NCBI GenBank assembly: GCA_021160245.1
Contig: JAGHCW010000133.1
Location: 1 to 36,793, forward strand
Source: a bacterium
GTDB taxonomy: Bacteria > B130-G9
Direction of reading: 5' to 3'
DNA: 36,793 nt
The stretch's first letter is position 1. Every line of letters begins with the position of its first letter. A program made the translations under genes and the position numbers. This document shows, piece by piece, positions 14,656 to 22,425 of this stretch. Below the pieces are notes generated by a model. That model worked only from the letters and a program-made list of their open reading frames with translations. It was not told the DNA's origin and made no database searches.

Positions 14656-15487
14656 CGATATTGTCACTCTTGCGCTTGCGGAAGACGCCTGTTTCAATGA
14701 CATAACCAGCCGGGCGCTCTTGCCCGATCAACTTCGAGCAGACGCCAAGATGGTTGCCAAGCAGAGGCTCGTGCTATCCGGTTCGGTCGCCGTAGTCCAT
14801 GTCTTTCAAAGCGTTGATCCCTCCATTCGCGTTCAGTTCGTCAAAGATGATGGCGATACGGCCGAGGCCAATGAGGTGTTGGCCAATATCTCCGGGCCGA
14901 CCAGAGCGATTCTCGCTGGTGAGCGCGTGGCGCTCAATTTTCTCCAGCAGCTCTCGGGCGTCGCTACACTTACGCGCGCCTATTGCGACGCGATATCAGG
15001 GACAAATGCCAGAATCGTTGACACGAGAAAGACCGTGCCGGGCATGAGAGTTCTTCAGAAGCAGGCCGTTATTCATGGCGGCGGCACGAACCACAGGATG
15101 TCGCTTGCGGATGGTATTCTCATCAAGGATAACCACATCGCAGCCGCCGGTTCAGTCCATAAGGCCGTCACGTCCGCCAAGCGGTCGGCGTCCGCTCATC
15201 ATCTCTTACGCATTGAGATCGAAGTCGAGAACCTCGCCCAGCTCAACGAGGCGCTTGCGGCCGGCGCCGACGCTGTACTCCTTGACAACATGTCGTCAAA
15301 GATGACGGCTGAGGCGGTGCGGATAATAAATGGAGCTGCCACAGTCGAGGCGTCCGGCAACATCTCTCTTGAGAACGTGAGGGAGATTGCGGCTTGTGGC
15401 GTCAATATTATATCAATAGGCAAGTTGACCCATTCCGCGCCGTCCTGCGACATTTCGATGGATTTCGTCAAACCCGGCTCGGGTTGA
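14642..15487 (+). CDS. nadC: Nicotinate-nucleotide pyrophosphorylase (quinolinate phosphoribosyltransferase)
   Basis: NadC converts quinolinate and PRPP to nicotinate mononucleotide, CO2 and pyrophosphate in de novo NAD synthesis. The 281-residue protein is of normal length. The N-terminal sandwich holds ALAEDACFNDITSRALLP. The barrel has the catalytic stretch DTRKTVPGMRVLQKQAVIHG followed by GGTNHRMSLADGILIKDNHI, then EIEVENLAQLNEALAAGADA and VEASGNISLENV, ending with ISIGKLTHSAPSCDISMDF. ATG 14642 lies inside the end of the cinA-like gene (14-base overlap), which supports cotranscription. nadA and nadB are not in the window. Confidence 0.95.
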   Translation: MNPIDDIVTLALAEDACFNDITSRALLPDQLRADAKMVAKQRLVLSGSVAVVHVFQSVDPSIRVQFVKDDGDTAEANEVLANISGPTRAILAGERVALNFLQQLSGVATLTRAYCDAISGTNARIVDTRKTVPGMRVLQKQAVIHGGGTNHRMSLADGILIKDNHIAAAGSVHKAVTSAKRSASAHHLLRIEIEVENLAQLNEALAAGADAVLLDNMSSKMTAEAVRIINGAATVEASGNISLENVREIAACGVNIISIGKLTHSAPSCDISMDFVKPGSG

Positions 15488-15497
15488 GGTAAGCTCA

Positions 15498-16733
15498 GTG
15501 ATAGAAGAACCGCCCGAGAGGGCCCCCGGGCAATTGGACGAAAGCGAGAAACGGCGAGGTGGCGCTCTCTTTCTGTGGTGGGCGATTGCTTGCCTCGCTA
15601 TCGTCACGCTTTACACTTCTGCGCCTTATGTCCGGGAGATGCAGGTTGCTTTGCGGGAAGCGCTTCAGGAGCATTTCGACCTGATCTTCAAATCTACAGT
15701 GGTTCTGCTTGCCATCTGCCTCGTCGTATCTGGAGCCTGGGTTCAATTACGGCGAACTGTGGAACGAGGCTCGTCCGATGGAAATCGCCGGCGTCGGGTC
15801 CTCAAGGCTCTACTTGTGAAGCCCGCGCTGAGCTGCTTAGTTGCTCTGCTCTACTGGGTCGGCCTTTATTACGTCATCTGCACGAATCCAGCAAAAGGCG
15901 TTAGGATCATTGAGTTCATTCACCTTTTCGAGTACACACTGATCACGATTCTCGTTCTCAAAGCAGTCTCACGCACAGTCTCCGGCCCGCGCGCGTACAT
16001 CCTCGCGTTCTTGATCATGTATCTCGTTGGTCTCGGGGATGAGGCAATTCAGGGATATATCGCGCGGCGAGTGGGCGAGTTTAGGGACGTTCGCATCAAT
16101 GCGGTCGTCAGCGGCCTCGCGCTTCTCTCCGTATGGCTAGTATTCTCTCCGAGTGGATTGGCCGGGAAAATCAATCGAGGACAGATTCGGCGCATTCTGC
16201 CGATTGGCGCGGCCTGCATACTGGCGACGGCGGCATTCATATCCGCCATTCATGTTGGATACAGGATTGAGGACAAGAGCTGTGGTGTCTTCTACTCGCT
16301 GTTTTCCAAGGATGAGCTCCTGGACCGCGCACAGAAGGCGAATATCGGGCCGGCGCTTCCCAAACGCGAGTTACCGAAATCGACCAACGGCATAGACTAT
16401 TGGGCGCCGGAGGACTTTTATAGGACCGAGTCGCGAAAGCACAGGATTGAGCGTGACATCTTCCTCAGGGAGGGGAGATTCTGGGAGGCATTCTGCGAGG
16501 AGAAGATTCGCCGGGTCTATTACACTCGATTCGCCGACTGGGAGAGGTGGGGAGGCTGGACAGAATCGATGATGCGGAAGCGATTTGGGCCGTTTGACAC
16601 ATCCTCTTTTCAGAGTTATCACCACGACCTGGTCTTTCGAGGTTTTGAGCATTGGAGCGTTTGGGTTGCAGCGGCAGTCGCTTGCATTGGCCTTTATGTT
16701 GTGGGCATTCTCTTTCAAAACAACAAGGGGTAG
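15498..16733 (+). CDS. VanZ-like membrane protein with extra membrane segments
   Basis: The 411-residue protein has a short polar N-terminus and about seven hydrophobic segments. The central part (about residues 110-215) contains the VanZ-type pattern: FIHLFEYTLITILVLKAVSR (conserved His and Glu), then GLGDEAIQGYIARRVGEFRD and VRINAVVSGLALLS. VanZ-like proteins are of uncertain function, and the founding member gives weak teicoplanin resistance. A large soluble loop with many charged residues (about 265-375, including YRTESRKHRIERDIFLREGR) precedes a last membrane helix and is not part of VanZ. GTG 15498 has GAGGTAAG upstream. It lies between nadC and ribF with gaps of only 10 and 2 bases, so it is probably in their operon, but nothing links it directly to cofactor synthesis. 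Confidence 0.75.
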   Translation: MIEEPPERAPGQLDESEKRRGGALFLWWAIACLAIVTLYTSAPYVREMQVALREALQEHFDLIFKSTVVLLAICLVVSGAWVQLRRTVERGSSDGNRRRRVLKALLVKPALSCLVALLYWVGLYYVICTNPAKGVRIIEFIHLFEYTLITILVLKAVSRTVSGPRAYILAFLIMYLVGLGDEAIQGYIARRVGEFRDVRINAVVSGLALLSVWLVFSPSGLAGKINRGQIRRILPIGAACILATAAFISAIHVGYRIEDKSCGVFYSLFSKDELLDRAQKANIGPALPKRELPKSTNGIDYWAPEDFYRTESRKHRIERDIFLREGRFWEAFCEEKIRRVYYTRFADWERWGGWTESMMRKRFGPFDTSSFQSYHHDLVFRGFEHWSVWVAAAVACIGLYVVGILFQNNKG

Positions 16734-16735
16734 TG

Positions 16736-17743
16736 ATGCGGGTTTATGACACAACTGATCTCTCTCGGGAGATTGCCTCGCCCCTCGTCGTAACGATCGG
16801 CAACCTCGATGGCGTTCATCTTGGCCATCAGACGCTTCTTCGAAAGGTGGTCGATGTGGCCAAGAATCTGAACGCCAAGCCGGGAGCGATAACTTTCATT
16901 CCGCATCCACTTAAGGTGCTGCTATCAAACCCCGACATCAAGCTGCTGACAACTCTTGATGACAAGCAGAGGCTTGTGGAGCAACTTGGCATTGAGTTTC
17001 TTATCAGGATGAAATTCGACGAGGCGCTTGCTAAGACGTCGGCGAGAGATTTTATGACGAAGCACCTATTCAGAGACCTGGACCTTGTGGCGCTGGTCAT
17101 CGGACATGACTACAGCCTCGGTCGTAACCAGGAAGGTAACTTCGCCTTCCTGCAGGCGATTGGCAATGAACTGGGCAAAGAAATCATCATGGTTCCTCCC
17201 GTGAAATACAAGGGAATAACCGTGAGCAGCACAAAGATCAGGGAATGCCTCGTCAATGGCCACATTGAGTTGGCAAATGGTCTGCTTGGTAGAGAATACA
17301 CGATAACTGGCACGGTTCAGAAGTGCACAGGGCGGGGCCATGTTCTCGGTTTTCCCACGGCGAACCTCGAGGACATCTCGACGCTTCTCCCTCAAAACGG
17401 TGTATATGTAACTGAGCTGCAAGTGGATGGCCAACAGCCACTTCCCTCAGCCACAAATATCGGCCATCATCCAACTTTCTACACCGAAACGCCAACCGTT
17501 GAGGCGCACATCATCGACAATGAAGTGGAGCTCTACGACCAAACGGTTAGGCTATCCTTCTTCAAGCGAATCAGGGCCGAGCGTCGTTTCAGAAAACGGG
17601 AGCGACTCATAAGGCAGATTTGCTCTGACGTTGATACCGCCCGAGACTTCTTTCGCGCTCGTCGGTCGTTTCTGGACAATGGCAAGGCCTCAGCCGAGCC
17701 GCGCTCAATCAGTTCTTTGAATAACTCAATAAGACCAAAGTGA
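16736..17743 (+). CDS. ribF: Bifunctional riboflavin kinase / FAD synthetase
   Basis: RibF makes FMN from riboflavin and ATP, then FAD. The N-terminal adenylyltransferase half shows VTIGNLDGVHLGHQTLLRKV (about residues 17-36, with the HLGH nucleotide motif), IGHDYSLGRNQEGN and SSTKIRECLVNG. The C-terminal kinase half shows GREYTITGTVQKCTGRGHVL followed by GFPTANLE, then NIGHHPTF and VEAHIIDNEVELYD. At 335 residues it is slightly longer than usual, because of a polar C-terminal tail. ATG 16736 has AAGGGG about five bases upstream, directly after the VanZ-like gene's stop. An in-frame start at 16652 lies inside that gene and is rejected. Confidence 0.95.
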   Translation: MRVYDTTDLSREIASPLVVTIGNLDGVHLGHQTLLRKVVDVAKNLNAKPGAITFIPHPLKVLLSNPDIKLLTTLDDKQRLVEQLGIEFLIRMKFDEALAKTSARDFMTKHLFRDLDLVALVIGHDYSLGRNQEGNFAFLQAIGNELGKEIIMVPPVKYKGITVSSTKIRECLVNGHIELANGLLGREYTITGTVQKCTGRGHVLGFPTANLEDISTLLPQNGVYVTELQVDGQQPLPSATNIGHHPTFYTETPTVEAHIIDNEVELYDQTVRLSFFKRIRAERRFRKRERLIRQICSDVDTARDFFRARRSFLDNGKASAEPRSISSLNNSIRPK

Positions 17744-17763
17744 AGTAGTCGGAGGGATATGGG

Positions 17764-18948
17764 ATGCAAGACTCGATACCGCCTCAAGACGAGCTATTGA
17801 AAGAAGACGGAGAGCCTGAATTCAATGTCGCGTGTTTGTCGCACCTTTGCTGGGACCGGAAACTCTTTCAGCGACCCCAGCAGGTGATGAGCCGCATCGC
17901 AAAGCGCCATCCGGTCGAGTACTTCTGTCAAGTTCCCACAAAATCCTTCTGGTCGCTGCCGAGAACCTCGACGCTCTGCTACACGTTCTCACCGAGGGAA
18001 AACGTCAGGATCAACTACCTCCCATTCATGCCGCTGACTGGCAAGGGCTACGCATTCAGAGCGATAAATCGCGGGCTTTACACGCGCAAAGCGGCCTCGA
18101 TGATAAGAGCCTCGAGGAAAAGGCCGCTCGTCCTCTGGCTTTATCATCCGAAGGACGTCGCAGTGCTTGACCGAGTGTCCGCTGACCTCGTCGTCTATGA
18201 CTGCATGGATGAGTTCCAGGCGTTTATGAACTCGGAGCCCGAGACGAGGGAGTATGAGCGCCGGGTTCTTACGCGAGCGGACATCGTCTTCGCGGGTGGC
18301 CATTCGCTTTATGACGCGAAGAAGGAATTTAATCCAAATACGCATCTCTTCCCCTGCGGCGTGGAGTTTGAGCATTTTGCGAAGGCAACTGCAGCTGAGA
18401 CCGAGGTGGCAGAAGAGATGTCGGGTATAAAAAGGCCGATTATAGGCTATGTCGGCGCGGTTGATGAGCGGCTGGATTATGACCTTCTGATAGCCTGCGC
18501 AAAGTCGAGGCCCGATTGGTCATTTGTCCTCATAGGCCCGCTTCTTAAGGTCAATCCCGAGCGTCTCTTCGCAATGCCCAACGTTCATCACCTCGGCGCC
18601 AAGCCATACTCCGACCTTGCATCCTATCTGAAGGCCTTTGATGTCGCGACGATGCCATTTGCCCTGACCGAACTCACGAGCAAAATCAGCCCGACCAAGA
18701 CGCTGGAGTATTTCAGCAGCTCGCTCCCGGTCGTCTCCTCGCGCGTGCCGGACGTCGTGGCCGAATACTCGGACCTGGTCGAGTTTTACGAGGACTTGCC
18801 CTCATTCGAGCGCGCTATAGAAAAATGCCTCGAACTCTCAGCTGAGGATAGGCTCAAGTTCCGCGAGGCGGCAAAGGGCAAATCATGGGACCAAATGGTC
18901 AGCTCAATGGCTCGCCTCATTCAAGATGAGCTGGGGCGGCGAGGGTAA
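17764..18948 (+). CDS. Glycosyltransferase, GT-B fold, TuaH-like
   Basis: The 394-residue protein opens its N-terminal domain with CLSHLCWDRKLFQRPQQVMS, a pattern seen in TuaH-like and related GT-B enzymes that add sugars to surface glycans. The C-terminal donor-binding domain has IGYVGAVDERLDYDLL, FVLIGPLLKVNPERLF, VHHLGAKPYSDLASYLKAFD, MPFALTELTSKISPTKTLEY and FSSSLPVVSSRVPDV. There is no membrane segment or signal peptide, so it should act at the cytoplasmic face. ATG 17764 has GGAGGG about eight bases upstream and lies 20 bases after ribF. It is possibly related to the glycan exported by the ABC pair upstream, but it is not contiguous with it. Confidence 0.85.
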   Translation: MQDSIPPQDELLKEDGEPEFNVACLSHLCWDRKLFQRPQQVMSRIAKRHPVEYFCQVPTKSFWSLPRTSTLCYTFSPRENVRINYLPFMPLTGKGYAFRAINRGLYTRKAASMIRASRKRPLVLWLYHPKDVAVLDRVSADLVVYDCMDEFQAFMNSEPETREYERRVLTRADIVFAGGHSLYDAKKEFNPNTHLFPCGVEFEHFAKATAAETEVAEEMSGIKRPIIGYVGAVDERLDYDLLIACAKSRPDWSFVLIGPLLKVNPERLFAMPNVHHLGAKPYSDLASYLKAFDVATMPFALTELTSKISPTKTLEYFSSSLPVVSSRVPDVVAEYSDLVEFYEDLPSFERAIEKCLELSAEDRLKFREAAKGKSWDQMVSSMARLIQDELGRRG

Positions 18949-18998
18949 CTGGGCGGCTCATCGAGGGTCTTGGAGTTTCTTCTCGACGAGGCAAGCGA

Positions 18999-20486
18999 TC
19001 ACCCCTTACCAAGAATCCGCTTCAGGCCGGCAAGCGCGAGGTAAGTCAGCCGCCAGAACCAGCGAAGGGCCTTCTGATCGAGCACGGCAGCGACTTTTGG
19101 GCCGGAGAGGAATTTTAGAAGTGGCTTGGGAAGTCCATTGTGGATGGCAAGGACAAGGAAATTCAGAAATGATTTTTGGAACTCGTGATAGTACTTCCGA
19201 TAGACGCTCGTTAGCTCATCGGATATGAGGCCCTCTTTCGTCGCTCTCTCCCAGAGCTCGGTTCCGGGATAGAACGTGAGCGAGAAGAACTGGATGAGAT
19301 ACGGACGAGGCAGTTCAAGCAACAGCCGGATAGTCTTTAGGACATCCGAGCGCGATTCGAACGGATTGTCCAGTATTACATCGTAAATCGGCGGAAATAT
19401 CCTGTCCTTGTGCTTGTTCAAAATCCGCGCCGCCCGCAACACCTGGTCGTTCGTGATATTCCGGCGATAAATCTGATTTGTGCGCTCGCTCCCAGATTGT
19501 ATCCCCATCTCCACAAGGTGCATTCCCGCGTCCACAAGCGACTCGCACTTTTTTTCCGAGAGAGTCGGCGGGCTGATGAGGCAGAAGAATGGCATATCGA
19601 TTCTCTTCGTGTATTCGTCGCAGAAATCGCTCATCTCCTGGTCTGTAACCGCCGTCATCGAGTCGTCCGAGAAGGCTATGAGCTCAATGTAGGGCATGTC
19701 CCGCTTGACCCGCTCAAGCTCCTGCATCACGTTCTCCGTGCTGCGCCTCCTTAGTATCTTCTGGTCGGGAAAGAGCTTTCTGAACGCGTAGTTGCAGCAA
19801 TAGGAGCAGGCGTGGGGGCAGCCTCGGGTGGTCATGGTCTGATAAAAGCAGAGCCCCTTGCCGAGCCGCAGACCATTCACGAATAGGCCTTTCTGAATCT
19901 CGTAGTCCATGCGCACGAGGCGCGTCCCGTCGTCCGTCGCGGTGAAGTGGTCCTGAAAGTCAAAATCCTGAAACGGCAAACTGTCGAGGTCGAGTATCAG
20001 AGGTTCAGGCTCGTTTCTTATGGTCTTGCCATTATCCCTGAACCAGAGGCCCTTGATGCCTCGCGTCTCCTTCTTCTGCTCCATCGCGCGCACGAGACTT
20101 AGCGTTGGAATCTCGCCCTCGCCAACGCAGACAATGTCGCAATGGTTGAGGCAATCTTCTGGCATTACTGTCGGGTGTATTCCACCCCACACGACCGGGA
20201 CATCAAGCGAGCCCTTTAGCGCCTCGGTTATCTGAACTCCCCGATCGAAGTAGTTGCTCATCAGCGTCAAACCGACGATTTGGGAACCGGAGCACGCCTG
20301 AATCACGTCGTCCATGAGACTTTGGGGATAGCGCTGCGCGAAGTGGGGATCATCTGCGAGAAGCGACTTGTGATCAGGCAGAAAAATCAGCTCGCATTCG
20401 TGTCCGTGCTGTTTGAGGAATGACGAGATGCCTCGAATGCCGAGCGCGAGCACGTCCAGATAAGGCGAAATAAGCGTTACTTTCAT
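18999..20486 (-). CDS. B12-binding-domain radical SAM enzyme, paralogue 1
   Basis: The 495-residue protein has an N-terminal cobalamin-binding-type Rossmann domain (residues 1-140; MKVTLISPYLDVLALGIRGI, VVWGGIHPTVMPEDCL, CVGEGEIPTLSLV) without the His of the DxHxxG motif. The radical SAM barrel has its cluster cysteines in TTRGCPHACSYCCNYAFRKL (C223, C227, C230). Also conserved are MGIQSGSERTNQIYRRN, YDVILDNPFESRSDVL and FSLTFYPGTELWERA. The C-terminal 60 residues are hydrophobic and basic, ending in LAGLKRILGKG. The domain set matches the large COG1032 family, which includes methylases and cyclases; the substrate is unknown. The start is ATG 20486 after GAGAG; the leader contains the 11-base palindrome CTCATAATGAG (20493-20503). 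It converges with the glycosyltransferase gene. Confidence 0.88.
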   Translation of the reverse strand: MKVTLISPYLDVLALGIRGISSFLKQHGHECELIFLPDHKSLLADDPHFAQRYPQSLMDDVIQACSGSQIVGLTLMSNYFDRGVQITEALKGSLDVPVVWGGIHPTVMPEDCLNHCDIVCVGEGEIPTLSLVRAMEQKKETRGIKGLWFRDNGKTIRNEPEPLILDLDSLPFQDFDFQDHFTATDDGTRLVRMDYEIQKGLFVNGLRLGKGLCFYQTMTTRGCPHACSYCCNYAFRKLFPDQKILRRRSTENVMQELERVKRDMPYIELIAFSDDSMTAVTDQEMSDFCDEYTKRIDMPFFCLISPPTLSEKKCESLVDAGMHLVEMGIQSGSERTNQIYRRNITNDQVLRAARILNKHKDRIFPPIYDVILDNPFESRSDVLKTIRLLLELPRPYLIQFFSLTFYPGTELWERATKEGLISDELTSVYRKYYHEFQKSFLNFLVLAIHNGLPKPLLKFLSGPKVAAVLDQKALRWFWRLTYLALAGLKRILGKG

Positions 20487-20597
20487 AATTCTCTCATAAT
20501 GAGTGTTTTAGATCGTAGTGCATGGCGGACTTTCCAGTCTATCCATAATATATGAGGCCTCTGCTCTGGTTTCATCTAATTTCCCCTGAAGAGGGAA

Positions 20598-20778
20598 TAC
20601 AATGGTAGCCGTAGGCGGAAGATCGGGATCGGCAAAAACACCTCACAGCCTTGACGGGGCGGAACAATATAAACTCGCCCAATCGGTGTGAAACCCCTGC
20701 AGGGCTGTTTTTCATTATCGCAATCATAATCCGTAGGCTTCCGCTTACGGCTCCCGTAGTCAAGCCCTTTCAGGGCTT
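20598..20778 (+). repeat. Composite palindromic intergenic repeat, copy B
   Basis: The left end TACAATGGTAGCCGTAGG (20598-20615) matches copy A at 609-625. An imperfect 8-bp inverted repeat, CCGTAGGC/GCTTACGG (20731-20738 and 20743-20750, one G-T pair), is followed by a 7-bp hairpin, AAGCCCT/AGGGCTT (20762-20768 and 20772-20778), which parallels the right end of copy A. The two copies lie 20 kb apart and differ in the middle, so the element is mosaic. Confidence 0.6.
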
Positions 20779-20802
20779 CGCACAGGCCGCTGGAACAGAT
20801 AT

Positions 20803-20819
20803 CCCCTGATCAATCGGGG
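20803..20819 (-). terminator. Possible terminator hairpin after the SUMF1-like gene
   Basis: CCCC-T-GAT and ATC-GGGG (20803-20810 and 20813-20819) pair over seven base pairs with one bulged T and a two-base loop. The hairpin lies about 25 bases beyond the stop of the minus-strand SUMF1-like gene. There is no clear T tract on the minus strand after it, so the terminator reading is weak. Confidence 0.3.
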
Positions 20820-20842
20820 CAAACGTCCAAGTTCCCAAACTC

Positions 20843-22063
20843 CTAGTTCACCGACCTCACGAGGCGAAAGCCAACGTCGTAGTGGCGGTTGAACGGCCTG
20901 CCGTAGTCGCGATAAGCCGACCGGCAGCACTGGGCGCTGCGGCTCCAGCTGCCGCCGCGTACGACCCGGTAGGAGCCACCACTAGCGCCCGTAGGATCGC
21001 TATCCGGATCCGGCCGCGTCCCATAATAGCCCGATGAATACCAGTCCCAGCACCACTCCCAAACATTGCCGTGCATGTCGTAGAGCCCCCAAGTATTCCG
21101 CTCCTTCTCGCCTACTTCTCGTTTCTGCGGACCTGAGTTGCCAGAATACCATCCCGCGCGCCCAAGGTCGGAATCAGAGTCGCCAGTATAAAACCGTGTC
21201 GTCGTCCCCGCACGGCAAGCATACTCCCACTCCGCCTCAGTAGGCAAGCGATAGCCATTCGCATCGAAGTTGCATGAAACCTCCGCCGATGTGATGTGAT
21301 CGCCATTATAGCCCACATTCGTCATCGTGTAGCATTGCGCATAGCCGTCCGCCTGCGACAACTTGTTGCAGAACGATACGCAGTCGAACCAAGTAACGCC
21401 TTCGACGGGATAGTCATCCCCTCGCTCGTAGTAGCAGTCATTCCAGCCCATCACCTCTTCAAACTGCTTCTCTGTAACCTCAGTCTCCGACATCTCAAAC
21501 GCTGAGACATTCACCGTCCGCTGCGGCCCCTCATCCGAATCTCGCCCTGATTCGCCCGAAGGCGAACCCATCGTGAACGACCCCGCCGGAATCGAGAGCA
21601 TCGTGATGTCCGGCGAAGGGCCTGTTGAACTGTAGCTGAATGGCGCGAGGCTTGCAGAGCTTACGTATGTGAACGTGCCCGGATAGGTTAGGAGCGCGGC
21701 AAAGGCGTAGTCTCCTGCCACGTTGATTGGTGGCGCCTCGCATGGAAGGTCGAATGCCCAGAATGCGGTGGGCGCCATGTCGAATCCAGCAGGGACATAG
21801 ATGTCTGATATCCAGGGCTCGATGGAATAGCTCCAGCCGTTGTATTGTGCTGACCAAATGGCTCCGTCCGGGAGGATGAGCCCGATATACACATCAACCG
21901 GCATAGCCTCGTCATCGTTAGCAGCCGATAGACTGACCTCGATTGCGTCGCCGGATTTATATACGTCGGCGTCGGTCTCGATTGTGATCGTTGGCACACC
22001 GGAAGCCATCATCGAGGCAATCAAGACCAGCGCGAAAACAACACAAGCAATCCCTGCTCTCAT
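20843..22063 (-). CDS. Secreted SUMF1-like (formylglycine-generating-enzyme fold) protein
   Basis: The 406-residue protein has a signal peptide (residues 1-22, MRAGIACVVFALVLIASMMA). Residues about 25-145 are the unnamed beta domain shared with two other secreted proteins here (TDADVYKSGD, VDVYIGLILPDG, VPAGF, AGDYAF). From about 153 it has the SUMF1 fold: IPAGSFTMGSPSGESGRDSD, EMSETEVTEKQFEEVMGW, YRLPTEAEWEYACRAGTTTR, YDMHGNVWEWCWDWY and VVRGGSWSRSAQCCRSAYRD. True formylglycine-generating enzymes use two cysteines near the end. By alignment to GGSFMCHRSYC the first is Arg here and only the second is Cys, with another Cys beside it, so sulfatase activation is unlikely. ATG 22063 has GGAGGG seven bases upstream. 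It sits between two radical SAM genes on the same strand. Confidence 0.87.
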   Translation of the reverse strand: MRAGIACVVFALVLIASMMASGVPTITIETDADVYKSGDAIEVSLSAANDDEAMPVDVYIGLILPDGAIWSAQYNGWSYSIEPWISDIYVPAGFDMAPTAFWAFDLPCEAPPINVAGDYAFAALLTYPGTFTYVSSASLAPFSYSSTGPSPDITMLSIPAGSFTMGSPSGESGRDSDEGPQRTVNVSAFEMSETEVTEKQFEEVMGWNDCYYERGDDYPVEGVTWFDCVSFCNKLSQADGYAQCYTMTNVGYNGDHITSAEVSCNFDANGYRLPTEAEWEYACRAGTTTRFYTGDSDSDLGRAGWYSGNSGPQKREVGEKERNTWGLYDMHGNVWEWCWDWYSSGYYGTRPDPDSDPTGASGGSYRVVRGGSWSRSAQCCRSAYRDYGRPFNRHYDVGFRLVRSVN

Positions 22064-22425
22064 CTCTTACCCTCCATCTTGGGGATGTTGATTTCACCCG
22101 CGCCCACGTACACCGAGAGGAACGCGGCACAAAGGCAATACTATCTATATCACATCTGCGCCTCGAGGCAACACTCCGCCGCAAGAGTCTGTCCAATAGG
22201 TCGGACGGTCTCCGCTCATCTATGTATTTGGGCAGACACAAGGATGCTGGGACATAATTCAATTTGTCTCTAAACAATCGTGTGTCCGAAGGCATAGGTT
22301 CCTATATGTAGGGGCGATTCACGAATCGCCCAATATCATTCATCCGACCCGATTTGCCAGAAGCCGTTTGGCAGGGATCATAAGGGCGATTCACGAATCG
22401 CCCCTATGAACACCTCTTGCCCCTT
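22064..22425. other. Gene-free stretch with a paired palindromic repeat
   Basis: About 360 bases lie between the SUMF1-like gene and radical SAM paralogue 2. No coding frame looks real. The end near 22425 contains an inverted pair of palindromes (listed separately). The leader of the SUMF1-like gene occupies the left end. Confidence 0.55.
22309..22406. repeat. Inverted pair of GGGCGATTC/GAATCGCCC palindromes
   Basis: Each palindrome is GGGCGATTC-AC-GAATCGCCC (22312-22331 and 22384-22403). The flanks make the two copies mirror images: TAGG before the first and CCTA after the second, so 22309-22331 and 22384-22406 are 23-base inverted repeats matching except at the central two bases. About 52 bases lie between them. 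This has the layout of a very short non-coding mobile element or a double-hairpin 3' element. Similar GGGGCGAATCGCCCC-type repeats are common in environmental genomes. It lies immediately downstream of the minus-strand radical SAM paralogue 2. Confidence 0.7.

Larger units (their letters stand above)
20487..20842. other. Gene-free stretch with repeat element and possible terminator
   Basis: No coding frame is supported. It contains palindromic repeat copy B (20598-20778), a perfect CCCTGCAGGG palindrome (20695-20704) and a stem-loop next to the end of the SUMF1-like gene. It also holds the leader of radical SAM paralogue 1. Confidence 0.6.

Noticed and set aside
13993-14703. Minus-strand open frame opposite the cinA-like gene
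   Set aside because: Antisense shadow with no domain signal.
20843-22063. True formylglycine-generating enzyme
   Set aside because: The first active-site Cys is Arg by alignment and the protein is secreted with an extra front domain, so only the fold is called.
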